From Macrolepiota albuminosa (taxonomy: Eukaryota > Basidiomycota > Agaricomycetes > Agaricales > Agaricaceae), in assembly GCA_027475525.1 (NCBI GenBank), contig JAMWFC010000049.1, forward strand, positions 5,006,947 to 5,070,946: a stretch of 64,000 bases of DNA, in the 5' to 3' direction. Under the pieces are notes generated by a model that did not search any database, was not told the origin of the DNA, and was given only the letters and a program-made list of their open reading frames with translations. This document shows, in pieces, positions 22,753 to 34,857 of this stretch. The stretch's first letter is position 1. Each line of letters opens with the position of its first letter. Position numbers and translations under genes: made by a program.

Positions 22753-24052
22753 TTATGGTTGGCCTTCAGGAACTTCTGTCATAATCTGCTTTGCATGCTT
22801 GTATAAGCCAATAAAGGGATTGACTCTATGAAGCATATCCTGCAAAGAGGCCATTATCTGAGGATCCAATCCAGGATTGCTCCGTTGACGAAAAGCCAAT
22901 TGTTGATTATGATCATAGAAGTAGAGTTGTGCATATATAGGATGATTGCCTTCAGTTGGAAGCAAAGCACCTGTCAGATGATGGAGCTCTCCATTAATCC
23001 TAAAGCTGTATGGTCCTGGTCGATTGGTGATTGTGTGATCAAGTTTAACTCCCAAAGATGTAAATGCAAAAGCTGCATTGTATTGGTGAATAGATGCTTT
23101 AAAAGCATCAGAAAGAGGATGGTGACCTTGGAGCAAGTTAAGCAGTTCTAATGTAGCATCTGCAAGTCTAGGCAAATCAATCTGGCCTTGCAGACAGCAC
23201 ATGCCAAATTTTGTATGATGTCTAGTAGAACTGGTGAGCTTTTCAGCATTCCAATGTAGAGCCTGACAGTGTGGACATATGACATCCATAAGACCAAGAT
23301 AATGTGCTAAGGGTTCCTCTATATAAGGCTGTCTTCCTCTTGGAAGAGCATTTATGCCTTGAATATGATCAACCCTTTGTAGAATAGGAGGTGCTGGTAG
23401 AATTTCCACAGGTGGATCCACATATTCCAAGTCCTCCTCCATATCTTCAGCAGGATTATTTCTAGGATCTTCTGGTAGGACTCTTTGTTGCTCCTCTACT
23501 ATTGCTTGTGCCAATTCCTGTTGCCTCTCTTGTTTTTGAACCATAACCATATGTCTCAGCCTTTCCTGCTCTTGTAATTCTGCTAGTGTGGCAGCTGGCA
23601 CAGATGGCATAGAATTCTGTACAGATACATTTCTGACTCTTCTAAATGCCAGAGCAGGTAAGGGTGGCACCATAGGCATAGGATTCTGTAAAGGAGTATC
23701 CCATTCTTCAGACAGAATAGTTTCAGGAATGTCCACAGGAAGTGGAGCAATAGTAGCCTGGTTGTCTCTCCTATGCATAGGAAGAGGTAGAGCAGGTAAA
23801 AGTGGTACCATTCTAGGCCTATTGTTTCTTCTGGATGTAGAAACAGGTAGAGGTGGCACCATTCTAGGTATAGAATTCTGTAAAGGTGCATTCCATCCTT
23901 CAGGCAAAAGAGTTTGAGGAATGACAATAGCAAATGGATCCTGAGCAGCAATATGCATATCTCCAGACTCTCTACTCCCAGACCCTATACCCCCAGACTC
24001 TCCTCCCCCAGACTCTATATCTCCAGACTCTATACCCCCAGACCCTCCTTTC
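22753..24052 (-). pseudogene. Helitron Rep/helicase, N-terminal part
   Basis: A 401-codon frame that can be extended upstream through a Gly/Ser/Glu repeat (about 23960-24052). It contains the Helitron-type segment CPHCQALHWNAEKL ... KFGMCCLQGQIDLP, followed by the conserved stretch up to the YAQLYFYD motif. It stops at 22753, about 70 bp before the helicase C-terminus resumes. The HUH endonuclease motif and the N-terminal helicase motifs are therefore deleted, and the element cannot move by itself. Confidence 0.75.
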
Positions 24053-24375
24053 CAAAATGAAGTGGTATAACCACTGAAGTAGATCTTTTACTTCTATGTG
24101 CACGACAATCATCAGGATCAGTCATTTGCAACTGTTGAAGCCTGCTTTCAATCCTAGCCTGCTGTCTTTGACCTTCAGGAGTACTGGGTTGAGAATGATT
24201 AGTTGAAAATTGCCTGAATTATTGATTTTTTAAGCATTTCAATAGCTCAAACTCTTTAAAAGTTACTTACATGATGATATATCTAGTATCTCAATAGGTA
24301 AATGTTGTCAAGCTTTCACTAATAAGCTGAATTCAATGTTTATTAGCATTGATCAATAATAAATGAACTAATACT

Positions 24376-24759
24376 TGTTAGAATATGTGATATATGTGAT
24401 ATGTGATATTCAAAGAACCTATCGTCACATATTCGCTAAACCCCTGGCCACCCGCTTTGTCTCTCCTACTCACTGTCCTTTGGCCACCCTGCTTTGTCCT
24501 CTCCCTACCTATATATACGATACAGTCCACACCGAGTACCCTCAGTCCCGTTTACACGCTACTGAGGGTACGTTACCTACAACCGAACATTTAACCTTAC
24601 ATACTGATAAAGAATACCTAGATTATACTGATACGTGTTCAATCTAGGTACATACAAATATAGTCCCGTTTACACGCTACTGAGGATTATACTGATACGT
24701 GTTCAATCTAGGTGTCGGCTACACCGTTGATCCTGCTGCTATAAGTACCCGTTCTAACA
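24376..24759 (+). repeat. copia-2 5' LTR
   Basis: 384 bp, TGTTAGAA...TTCTAACA. It contains a TATATATA box near 24511, then a hairpin CCCTCAGT...ACTGAGGG (24539-24568) and a partial second copy (24661-24685), each followed by a GATTATACTGATACGTGTTC-type block. Confidence 0.95.
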
Positions 24760-24770
24760 GGTTATGGGCC
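24760..24770 (+). promoter_or_regulatory. copia-2 primer binding site
   Basis: GGTTATGGGCC immediately after the 5' LTR, the same half initiator tRNA-Met type as in copia-1 and copia-3. Confidence 0.75.
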
Positions 24771-25022
24771 TTACCGAGTGGACTACTTAGAAAGTACTGC
24801 CACCGTTAGAACGCTATTGTCTTCGCCTATCGAGCTACCTGAGACCGATCGCACCGGGCACTCTCTTTGGGGTTAAACCTCTTTCTGGTACTCGTCTTTG
24901 TCTCGTCTGCCTTGTCTCGACCGCTTTTGGACAAGTGAACCATCGTTCTCACACCAAACGCGTGAATTCCACTTCGTACCTTCGTACTAAGCCTTGCCTG
25001 CGTTGAAAACTCCGTCACTGCT

Positions 25023-26408
25023 ATGACCGATACGCACAACCCGTCCGTCCAACTCATCTCCGTCCGCGGCGCGGACTGGAAGTCCGATAAGTTCAACCGC
25101 AACTCACCCACCTCCAACATCGCGAAGTGGTCCAAAGCCCTTAAAATTCACCTATCGCTGCTCGGATTGAAACCCTACGTCTTCGCCCCCCTCACCACTG
25201 TCCCGAGCGCCACCAAGGAACCTGTGGCATATCAAAACTGGTGCGCGAATGACGACCTAGCGCGCGCCATCATCTTGACTGCCCTCGACGAAGCCGAGTA
25301 CGAGGGACTTGACGAGGACAAGACTGCGGCGAACCTCTATAATCAGGTGAAGACGCGTGCGGAAGGAGAAGGTCCTGTCCGGATGGTCGCATTAATCCAG
25401 GAGGTCTTAAAAATCCAGTGCTCACCCAGTGAACCCCTGACTACCACCGCCAAATGCATTTGCGACATTGTCAGCCGCATCTTCGCGATACAAGCCCTGG
25501 ACGAGGACCTCTTCAAGTGCGTTGTTCTCCTAAACAGCCTCAACAACCCACTGTATGCGGCAGTTCAAACCCAGGTCTCCAGAGGACTTGCAGACGCCAC
25601 CGCTAGCAGTCCTTACAAATCCGATAACATTCGAAAGCTGTTAGAAACGGTTCAGAATCTTACCAACCTGAAAGCTGCGGGCACTGGCCTGACCACAGAC
25701 TCCGCGCTCCTCACCACATCACGTGGACGATACCGCTCCACAAGGCCCAATCTCCCGGGCCATGACCACGCTGCAGGGGTGAAATGCTGCACCACCTGCG
25801 CCACACACAATCGGCCGTGTGGGGGACACGAGGCACCCTACTGCGCACACCAGGGTGGCGCCATGGAGAAGGCTGGCTTCCAAGCCGCTTGCGATGTGGC
25901 ACGTGCAGCTGACCCCCCACGAAAAGGAAAGGTCGCCCCAGGTACAGTGACGAAGGTATACACTCAACTGACCGGCCCGAAGGGGAAGGTCTACCTCGTT
26001 GAGGAGAATGATCTTGGCAAACTCCAGACGCTGAGTGAGAGTACCACGACGACGGGATTCGCTGGCCTCGTGACCGACGATATCACAACCACGACCGACG
26101 ACGTTGAGTGGGAGGGCTGGATGGCTGTTGTCGAGGAGGAGGAGAGTACCACCATCGACTGGTCGAAATACTCCACAACAACCACCACGAATTCTATCCC
26201 ACACGAAACAGCACTCCTGTCAATCACCGATCGCACCTTCTTCGTCGACTCCGGAGCCACCGTCCATATCTCCCCATGTAAATCCGATTTCGCATCAATC
26301 CAGGCGATACCCCCCAAAGCAATCAAAGGGGTAAGCGGATCTGCAATCTCAGCCTGTGGTATCGGAAGGAAAAACGCTGTACCTCAACGACGCTCTCTAT
26401 GTCCCTAA
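25023..26408 (+). pseudogene. copia-2 gag-protease
   Basis: A 461-codon frame from ATG 25023. The N-terminal two thirds is copia gag. The zinc knuckle position has an atypical Cys/His series (CCTTCATHNRPCGGH) rather than a clean CX2CX4HX4C. Protease motif FFVDSGATVHIS is present. Just after ISACGIG the frame is lost, and the continuation (EGKTLYLNDALYVP) is in another frame. The sequence between is shorter than the family pattern, so a small deletion is likely. Confidence 0.85.
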
Positions 26409-28743
26409 CTCCACCGTCCGTCTCGTATCAGTTAGCCAAATATCAGCGGACAACAACACGTATTCATGCTTTGACCACAACGAGGTCACAATCGTTAATC
26501 GTGCCACAAACGACACCATTGCCCGAGGTCCCCTAGTGAAAGGAAAAGGACTATACGCCATCGACCTATCAAACGCCCCCACCGCTCATGCCTACGCTGC
26601 CCTCCAAACAGTCGATCTGGAGACGTGGCACCGCCGACTTGGCCACGCCAACTACCAGGCAATCCTGCAGTTAATACGCGACCATAAAATCAAAGGTGCG
26701 CCTACCTCCCACTCTTCCCCACCACCGAAGTGTAACAGTTGCATCCTGGGCAAGCAGACCAGGACACCGGTTCCAAAGGTGCGGGAAGAGGGACACAGAG
26801 GGAAGCGTAGATTGGAGATCATGTGGGCGGATATAATGGGGCCCGTGAACATACAGTCCAAGTCAGGAAATCATTATGTACTCGATGTCGTCGATGATTA
26901 CACGAATATGGCATGGTCTTTTCCACTCAAATCCAAAGATGAGGCGTTTGCAACACTCAAAGCATGGGAGCTAGCGCGAGAAAACGAGACAGGGTTAAAG
27001 GTGGGCAAGTATCGAACTGGATTCGATGGCGAACTCCACAGTCACGAGATGGACCAATGGCTAAGATTGAGAGGAATCGTAACTGAACGCAGCGCTCCAT
27101 ACACGTCAGCTCATATTGGACGAGTCGAAAGGATGCACCGTACCTTAATGGGAAAGGCCAGGAGTATGAGAATAGACTGCGGATGTCCTGATTACTTATG
27201 GGACGAATTCTACCTCACGGCCACTCACCTCCACGCAAAGACCCCGACCAAATCGCTAAACGGAAAGACGCCTCACGAAATGTGGTACAGACGAAATCCC
27301 AATTACTCCTACATGCGAGAAATAGGCTGTCGCGTGTACGTGTTTGTTCAGACTCACAATCCCAAAGTGAAACCGTGCTCGATCGAATGCACTCTGATAG
27401 GCTATGGACTAAACTCCAAAACCTATCGATGCTGGGACAAGGCGAACAAAAAGGTTTATCAATCTTACCATGTACGATTCATCGAGCGATGTGAAACCTC
27501 GACACCGCATACACAGCCCCCTCTCGGCGGACCAACGGCACCACCCATCCCTTCTCTCCAAGAGCTCGACGACTCTGCTTCTCTTACACCACAAGATGAT
27601 GATGACGACCTCAACAGACTAGAAGTGAGTGTCCACATGCCAGCATCTGAATACGACGATCTTGACAATGCAACCCCTGAACCACCTGTAAATGAACCTC
27701 GTAGATCTACCCGTGCACGCCAACCGACTGAGAAAGCTGCAGCTGAGGGCGAACAACGTCCAACCCGACTGGAGGAGGTAATGGACGAAGTAGGGCGTGG
27801 TGAGGCGGAGCTAAAAGAGTCGAGAGCCAAAAAGAGAAGACAACCGCAGGAACTTGCTGAAGAACAAGCGCCCACGCCCACAGACGTCGACCCTGACATT
27901 GATCACGATTGGATTCTCGCGGCTATATCGCAACCGAGCAACTTGGAACCCCTGGCGATCGACATAGATGAAGAACCGAAAACGTGGAGGGAAGCTCAAT
28001 GCAGCCCAGACGCAGCAAAGTGGGAAGAAGCTTACCGAGAAGAGATAAAGTCTCTAAAAGACATGGAAGTATACCGTCTCGTTCCTCGCTCATCGGTTCC
28101 CCCAGGGCAGAAGATACGGAAGGGGAGGCCAATCTTCAAAATAAAGAGAGACGAGCATGGGAAGCCCGTCAGATATAAGGTGCGCCTTGTGTTTAAAGGC
28201 TACGAACAGGTGTACGGGAAGGACTATGATAAGACAACTTCACCTACTGCGCGCATGGAGTCATGGCGCATACTCCTACACATCGCAGCCACCGAAGGAT
28301 GGGACGCCACGCAAATTGATGTCAAAACAGCCTTCTTGTACGGGATCCTACCTCAGGAGGAGATACAATATATGGAGCAGCCGGAAGGGTTCAAGGAGCA
28401 AGGGAAGGAAGACTGGGTGTGCGAACTCGTGCGTGGACTTTACGGGATGAAGCAAGCCGGAAGGATCTGGAACAAGACCCTAAACGAACGAATGATAGCC
28501 TGGGGCTTCACGCGTCTGGCATGTGAGTCCTGTATTTACTATAGGAAATTGTCAACAGGCACAATAATAGCAGCGGTGCACGTCGATGATTTCCTCAGCA
28601 TTGCGAGCTCCAGAGACGAAAACGCCAGGTTCAAGACGCAGATGCAGGAAGCCTGGACAATATCAGACCTCGGTACCCCGCGCTATCTTGTCGGAGTGTC
28701 GGTAGACTGGGACCGCGAGAATAAGACCGTTGCTCTCTCGTAA
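26356..28743 (+). pseudogene. copia-2 integrase-reverse transcriptase
   Basis: A 795-codon frame. The HHCC zinc site (HRRLGHANY ... CNSCILGK) is followed by the integrase core (MWADIMGP, then FDGEL and VERMHRT). A long acidic linker precedes the RT, which has RGLYGMKQAG and AAVHVDDFLS (active-site VDD). The frame ends at TAA 28741-28743 after VALS and continues in frame beyond it; a C-to-T change of CAA would explain the stop. Apart from this and the protease junction it is close to intact. Confidence 0.9.
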
Positions 28744-29528
28744 ACAGCCTTCATCGACAGAGTAGTGCAGCAATTTGGGCAGAAGGAAGCCCACCCGCTC
28801 TCACTGCCAATGGAACCGGGATCCAAACTCAGGCGACCACAGCGTGACACTCAAACTCAGGAAGAGAAGGACGACATCAATAAACTGCCATACAGATCAC
28901 TCGTTGGGTGCCTTCTATACATCGCAATCGCCACACGCCCCGACATCGCGTACGCTGTACAACAACTATCCCAGTTCCTTGACAACTACGACCGCTCTCA
29001 CTGGAATGCCGGAATCCGCCTTGTCCGCTACCTGAAGGGGACCAGGGAACTTAAGCTACGCCTCTGCGAGGATTCACCGACGCCGACTGGGCAAGCTGCC
29101 TGGACACACGGAGGAGCACGAGTGGGTACACATGGTCTCTTGGTACAGGCGCCGTGTCATGGTCAGTACGGAAACAGAAAACAGTCGCAACATCTTCCTG
29201 CAAAGCGGAGTACATGTCGGCCTACGAATCAGTACAAGAATGTATATGGCTTCGAATGCTGATGAAGGAGATCGGATGGGACTTCACGCCGAGACCTACC
29301 ACCCTCTTCTGCGACAACAAGGCCGCGATCACACTGTCTGAAGACCCTACCGCACATGCCAGAGTCAAGCACTTCGACATCAAATACCACTTTATTCGAG
29401 AACGCGCCCAAACCGGCGAAATCACGATCAAGTACGTCAATACGAGAGACAACATCGCCGACATGTTCACAAAAGCCCTGCCCAAGACACTCTTCACACG
29501 GCTCCGTCAAATGCTAGGCGTCACATAA
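28744..29528 (+). pseudogene. copia-2 RT end and RNase H
   Basis: After the TAA the frame runs to about 29080, with the copia segment PYRSLVGCLLYIAIATRPDI. It then shifts, and the rest is open to 29528, with CDNKAAITLSEDP, HFDIKYHFIRE and NIADMFTKALP typical of copia RNase H. The shift lies around the first RNase H aspartates (DADWAS). Confidence 0.88.
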
Positions 29529-29574
29529 CTCCATGCGCGAGGAGGAGTGACGATAGGTTCGTTGTAAGGAGGAG

Positions 29575-29958
29575 TGTTAGAATATGTGATATATGTGATA
29601 TGTGATATTCAAAGAACCTATCGTCACATATTCGCTAAACCCCTGGCCACCCGCTTTGTCTCTCCTACTCACTGTCCTTTGGCCACCCTGCTTTGTCCTC
29701 TCCCTACCTATATATACGATACAGTCCACACCGAGTACCCTCAGTCCCGTTTACACGCTACTGAGGGTACGTTACCTACAACCGAACATTTAACCTTACA
29801 TACTGATAAAGAATACCTAGATTATACTGATACGTGTTCAATCTAGGTACATACAAATATAGTCCCGTTTACACGCTACTGAGGATTATACTGATACGTG
29901 TTCAATCTAGGTGTCGGCTACACCGTTGATCCTGCTGCTATAAGTACCCGTTCTAACA
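29575..29958 (+). repeat. copia-2 3' LTR
   Basis: 384 bp; I found no difference from 24376-24759. Preceded by purine tract AAGGAGGAG. Confidence 0.95.
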
Positions 29959-30240
29959 ATACTAACTGTTTGTAGTGTCAAATAAGCTGAATTGAATATG
30001 TATTAGCATTGATCAATAATAAACAAACCAACACTTACTTTGTTGTAACGATTTTGGAATTGTTTGTAGCTGAATTGAATGTTTATTAATTGATCAATAA
30101 TAAATAAGCCAATACTTACTTTGTTGTAACTTTGTTTGTAGTGTCAAATAAGCTGAATTCAACATTTGTAAATATTGATCAATCAATCAACAAATTGACA
30201 CTTACTTTGTTTGTAGTGTCTTCTTACTACAACGGTGAAT
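29959..30240. repeat. Diverged about 85-bp tandem repeats with TTGATCAA palindrome
   Basis: Three or more units containing AATAAGCTGAATT and ATTGATCAATAATAAA, followed by ACTTACTTTGTT. Another unit lies at about 24300-24375, on the other side of copia-2, which shows that copia-2 inserted inside the array. Confidence 0.75.
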
Positions 30241-30549
30241 TTTGTATTTGTTTGGTCATGTATGGTCAAAGAACATGCAAGGCGTGAAAACTGATGTCCA
30301 CTAAATTGCATTTGGCCTTTTCTCATCCAGACACCTTCTAAAAATGTCCAAATATAGCATTTATATTAATATTGAAGTTTACGATATATATTTCTTTTAT
30401 ACTCTAAGTACAAAAATTGAGACTCTAATACGACACTATACTAGGTCTACCAAGGCGTTTCATCACAGAATCGTCCTTAGCTATGTATTTAGCAGAGGTA
30501 GATAGCAAAATTGTAACATTGTAAAATGAGATGTTGTTACCCCAAAAGG

Positions 30550-31086
30550 AAGGTTCTTGGTCAGCCTTGGTCAGCCTTACTAAGTTGTGAAGTGCATACC
30601 AAACTCAGAGCACATGGTTATTCAAGTGTGCCAGTCAAAGCGTGCCAGTCAGCACGTACCAGTCAAGCAAAGGGCATGCAACAATTCAAGTTAATATCAA
30701 GACTGGCAAATACAACGGGAAACTATGCTATAAGTACTATGGGGCCAGGTCTGGGTCTCTGAGGTTCCAGGGTGTCTGGGATAAGTTCTGGGAGACATTG
30801 AGTAGCAGGAGGGGGACTGTATACCGGAATCGCACATGTGGGGTGCACGATCAATTGGAGTCGTGATGCATGGTGTGTGATGGCCCGGAAGTGGGTAGCG
30901 TGATCCAATTGTTGAGTTGATCCTGGGGTCCGTGATGTGGGGTTCTTAGGAGTGCTGGGTGATGGTGGCCTTTGATGCGTGTAATGGCGGCATTGGTAGT
31001 CATAATGGTGGGGTGCGTTTGTGGGGTCAGAGAAAGAGTCCTGGATGGGGTTCCAGAGGTGGACCTGGAGGGGAGGGGTCATGACA
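30550..31086 (-). repeat. 5'-truncated solo LTR relic, same family as 52236-52984
   Basis: Aligns by eye over most of its length with 52440-52984, sharing CGTGCCAGTC-type blocks, the ACTATGGGGCCAGGTCTGGG block and the end GGGGTCATGACA. CpG sites of the other copy appear here mostly as TpG or CpA. The far end is missing and no target duplication was found. Confidence 0.65.
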
Positions 31087-31878
31087 GTGTGTTATCAGTT
31101 GTGGTATTGAGGTGATGGCACTGTAATGGCAGCTGCGTATCTAATGCATCGTTTGATCCCTTGACAGTGTCCTCATTCAACAGAGCAGGCCATTTCTGTG
31201 ATTATTTAAACAATCTGGAATACTGTGGTTTATCCTTCATCTCAGGGTGTCTGTCAAATTCATCCTCAATATGTTGCTGTAGGTCAATCTTCTTTCCTTC
31301 AAGGGAGAGGCCAAGAAGCCTCAGTGTCAGGGTGAACAGTATTGCAGTAGACCAGCGTGAACCATTTCAGCAGAAAGTTGAAAAAAAAAGCGGAGTGTCA
31401 TGGTGCTAGTGCGCATTTTGACTATGCCATTCCAGCCATATGCAGAAAGAACTACACTCTTTCATTGACCTGAAGAATGTCTCTTCCTCTGAGCTTTCTA
31501 CTCCCCAATACACTTTGGAATGTGAATTCCAAGCCATTTGATATGTATGGATACATTTTGTGTAGTTAGATTTTTCACAGTCATTCTTGATTCACTTGAC
31601 CAAGCTCCAGTTAGTGACAAACCTCCCTCTGATTTTGCACTCTTGTGCCTACCACATTTTTAGTCCTCAATTATTTCTCTCAAAAACTACAAGGAACGCT
31701 TGAAATACATTATATGTAGCTATGAGATTTTTTCTGGACTTAACAGCTGAGCACACTCAGTTGAGCATTGCATTTTGCACATAGGAACACCTTTGCAGAT
31801 TGTGACACGCTACAGGACATGCTGCTTGTTGTTGTCACACATTGTGGATCTTTTTCGAGGCCAGGCTGTTGAGGGAAG
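31087..31878. other. No gene resolved
   Basis: Short ORFs only. The stretch GTTGAGGGAAG at the right end resembles a polypurine tract directly before the putative LTR at 31879. Confidence 0.45.
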
Positions 31879-32197
31879 TGATGTATAACTTTGGAGAGCT
31901 ACCTCACATACACGTCACTGATGTTTTCATGCACGCATCATTATTACGAATGTTGCTCCGTATGTTTAACTTCAATTCATTTATCTTGTATCTTACATTA
32001 CAAAACTTATACATGTTTTACTATTCTTTAGCTACTTATACTGTGCACAGCCTGAAGTTCGAATCATCTTTTGATCTCGAACTTCAGGTGTGTCAATTAC
32101 TTACTTACTTACTTCATCATTTTTTGATCTCAAACTTCAGTCCTGCTGAATAAACTGTTGTATTATCAATATACTATTTCTGAAATATGTTGCATCA
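31879..32197 (+). repeat. Putative copia-3 LTR
   Basis: Delimited by TGATGTATAAC and GTTGCATCA, an imperfect inverted pair with TG/CA ends, directly followed by the copia primer site. It contains two copies of a TTTTTGATCTC(G/A)AACTTCAG segment. No second LTR was found downstream, so the left boundary rests on the terminal match alone. Confidence 0.5.
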
Positions 32198-34857
32198 GGT
32201 TATGGGCCCCGTGGTCAGCGAATCCACTTCTGAAACCTTACAGTTTGCAAAGTTTAACGGAAACAACTACCATGTTTGGTCGGACAATATGAAGATCACT
32301 TTGCAGACCAAATCCCTCTGGGGTATTATGTCTGGACACAAAACATGCCCACCAAAACCCCCTGCCAAATTCCCAGAAATGATGACCACCTCTGATCCTA
32401 CTGATGATGGTAAGGTCACCATTATTAAAAAGGAAGGACAAGAAGCATGGAATATCATGCAATCCAAACCTTATATCATGTGGAAACACGCTGTCAAGAA
32501 GCACGAACAATGGCTTGGCAAAGATGAGGCTGCCATATGATTGATTCACAGTGCTATGGAATATACGCAGCACGAGTCCATCATCAACTTTTGAAGATTG
32601 AAAGACATATGGGATCACCTTCATAAATGCTATGTCGATCAGCAAGGAGGCATTAATGTCCACTATTACTACTAACAGTTGTATGGTAGGAAGTGGACGG
32701 CAGGACCCCAGTGACAGATCATATCAGATTCTACCTCAACATTTGACGACGTATAATCAATGCTGGTCATAAGGTCGATGACAATACGATCATTAATGCC
32801 ATACTACTATCTTTGCCTCAATTAACCGCCTGGGAGGTCATGAAGCAGAACTTACTTTACTGAGGAAGTTCTCTCACCATTGAAAGTGTATTGGCAGAGC
32901 TAATATCCATATACAAATGCTTGATACAAGAAGAAAGCTCTATGAGCAAACAATTAGCCTTTGCCTCCAAGTCGGATACGCAATCGAGTGGGAGTAAAAA
33001 AATGAAGAAAAAGAAGCCCAAGCCGAAGCGTGAACCAAAACCAGAGAACACCTGTCACAACTGCAGTAAAAAGGGGCATTGGAGCCCAAAATGCCCAAAG
33101 CCTAAAAAGACAAAGAACGTCGGTAATGCCAACGTAGCAGTAAAGGAACCAGATAATGAAGCTCGAGAGGTAGGCAAACTTCTCATGGCTACGGGTAATG
33201 GAATGCCTTTGGGGTTGCTGCTCTATATATCTGTTGGAGGCCACAATCAGCTCACCGTTGCTGGTGTTGGTTCTATTACAATACGCACTAATGTTCCTGA
33301 TGGGATCAATGACATATGTTTTGATGACGTATTATATGTGCCTAAATTAGGTGCAAACCTCATCAGTTTAGGCTTGCTGCAACGAAACGGAGCTGTCCTA
33401 CAGGGGCTTTGCTATGGTATTAGTCTCTCCTGGAAAGGCAAGGAGTTCCTTTGAGCCAAATTGATTGGAGACCGGGGGACCATGTATTGAGTCAAATGCA
33501 TGAACATGGGAACTATAGATGGACATGTTGCCTACATTGCAAATGAATCTACCATGCGCTTGTGGCACCGTCGACTGGGACACATCAATCCCCGAGTCAT
33601 CAAGACAATGTCTGATCAAAACTTGGTAACTGGCCTACAAATTAGACTTCCTTGAGAATTTGATTGCCTCTGCAGCGGATGCGTGCAAGGGAAGTCAACA
33701 AGGCCGCCGTTGCTGGAAGCAAGCACCAAGCAATACGAAAAAAACAAACTTCTCGTCATGGATCTTGTCAGACCAATGAACGTGCCGACCTGGGATGGAA
33801 ATTGCTATGCCCTTGTTATTGTTGAAGTAAGTCAATGCTTACCTTGTGGCAGTTTACTCCAGAAAAAGGAACAAGCCGCCAACAAGATGAAGGTAACAGT
33901 TGCACGACTCGAAAGACAATCAGGTTGCCTAGTCAAAATTATCCAAACTGACAACAGCACCAAATTCGTGAACTCCATTGTCAAAAAGTTCTGTTGTGCA
34001 AATGGAATCACACACGAGACAACCAATCCTTATCGTCCCCAACAAAACAGAATTGCGGAACGTACAATAGCAATACTGATGGAAATGACCTGAAATATGC
34101 TTCATGCTGCAAACATGGACTTGCGATATTGGGGTGAGGCGTTTATGTACGCCATCTACATCCGCACGATCACTCTGAATTCAGCTCTGCATGGGAAGAT
34201 CCCTTATACTGAATGGAGTAACTTTGGAGAAAAACCCGATGTGTCCCATCTCAGAGTCTTTGGATCGTTGGAATGGGTGCATGTTCCCAAAGAAGTGAGG
34301 CATGGCAAACTTGAGTCACAAGCGGTACGTGTGAGGATGCTGGGATGGTGGGCCGGTGAAATGAAGGGATAAAGACTGGAGGATCTTGGAAATGATAAGC
34401 TCATTACCTCGCGTGACATTCAATTCCATGAGGACAACATACCGAGTGAGCTTGCATGAATCAAGCCTGACTCCATTCAAACCTCCGACAAAAACGCAAA
34501 CAGCCTGATAGATTCAGCTGTATATCCAGACAACAATATGCCCTGCAATATACGCGTCCCTAGTCTTGCAGCTGACGTCAGTCAGTTCACAGAGGATGAC
34601 AATGCTTATGCTAGTGCCTTCAAAGGTAGATCAATCAGCGAAGAACTCCAGCACCCAGAACCCTTAAGGCTGAGTACCCCAGAATACTATCCTGCCAACG
34701 TCAAAACCCCACCTGCACCTCAAAAGTGTGTCAAGTGGCTGGATCTTCCAAAAAGGGATCCTTCTACACGTACCAAGAAGCTTCCTCTCCGATATCGACA
34801 GAGTGAGGATGAAGGCCAGCCCACAACTCATGTCACACCCTTCATCTCAAGAAGTTA
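32187..34857 (+). pseudogene. copia-3 gag-integrase, truncated
   Basis: Broken frames. Gag is 32187-32540 and continues past stops; a Lys-rich stretch with zinc knuckle (CHNCSKKGHWSPKC) lies in 32891-33454; the pre-integrase HHCC region is at about 33550-33690; the integrase core follows (33683-34093, with IIQTDNSTKF and PQQNRIAER; 34097-34372 with its C-terminal part). The canonical DSGA protease motif is missing between knuckle and integrase. No RT follows; the copy ends near 34857 at a junction with a different element. Confidence 0.75.
32198..32210 (+). promoter_or_regulatory. copia-3 primer binding site
   Basis: GGTTATGGGCCCC, as in copia-1. An ATG GGC CCC inside it is in frame with gag, as in copia-1. 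Confidence 0.7.

Larger units (their letters stand above)
24376..29958 (+). mobile_element. Ty1/copia LTR retrotransposon copia-2 (young)
   Basis: 5583 bp with 384-bp LTRs that look identical by eye, 5-bp target duplication ATACT (24371-24375 and 29959-29963), the same half-tRNA primer site, and a purine tract (AAGGAGGAG) before the 3' LTR. Coding frames run gag-protease, integrase-RT, RNase H, with a frame break near 26360, one TAA at 28741 and a frame break near 29080. It is CpG-rich, unlike the relic around it. Identical LTRs point to recent insertion. Confidence 0.96.
21483..30525 (-). mobile_element. Helitron relic, internally deleted, hosting copia-2
   Basis: Approximate bounds. Minus-strand frames hold the N-terminal part and the C-terminal helicase part of a Helitron Rep/helicase protein, joined with the middle missing. 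copia-2 splits the AT-rich, tandemly repeated sequence upstream of the N-terminal frame. The right end is not defined; a segment at about 30430-30525 is repeated in reverse near 39150-39250 and may mark the limit. Confidence 0.55.

Noticed and set aside
24375..24647. 90-codon ORF repeated exactly at 29574-29846
   Set aside because: It lies inside the copia-2 LTRs; the duplication is that of the LTR, not of a gene.
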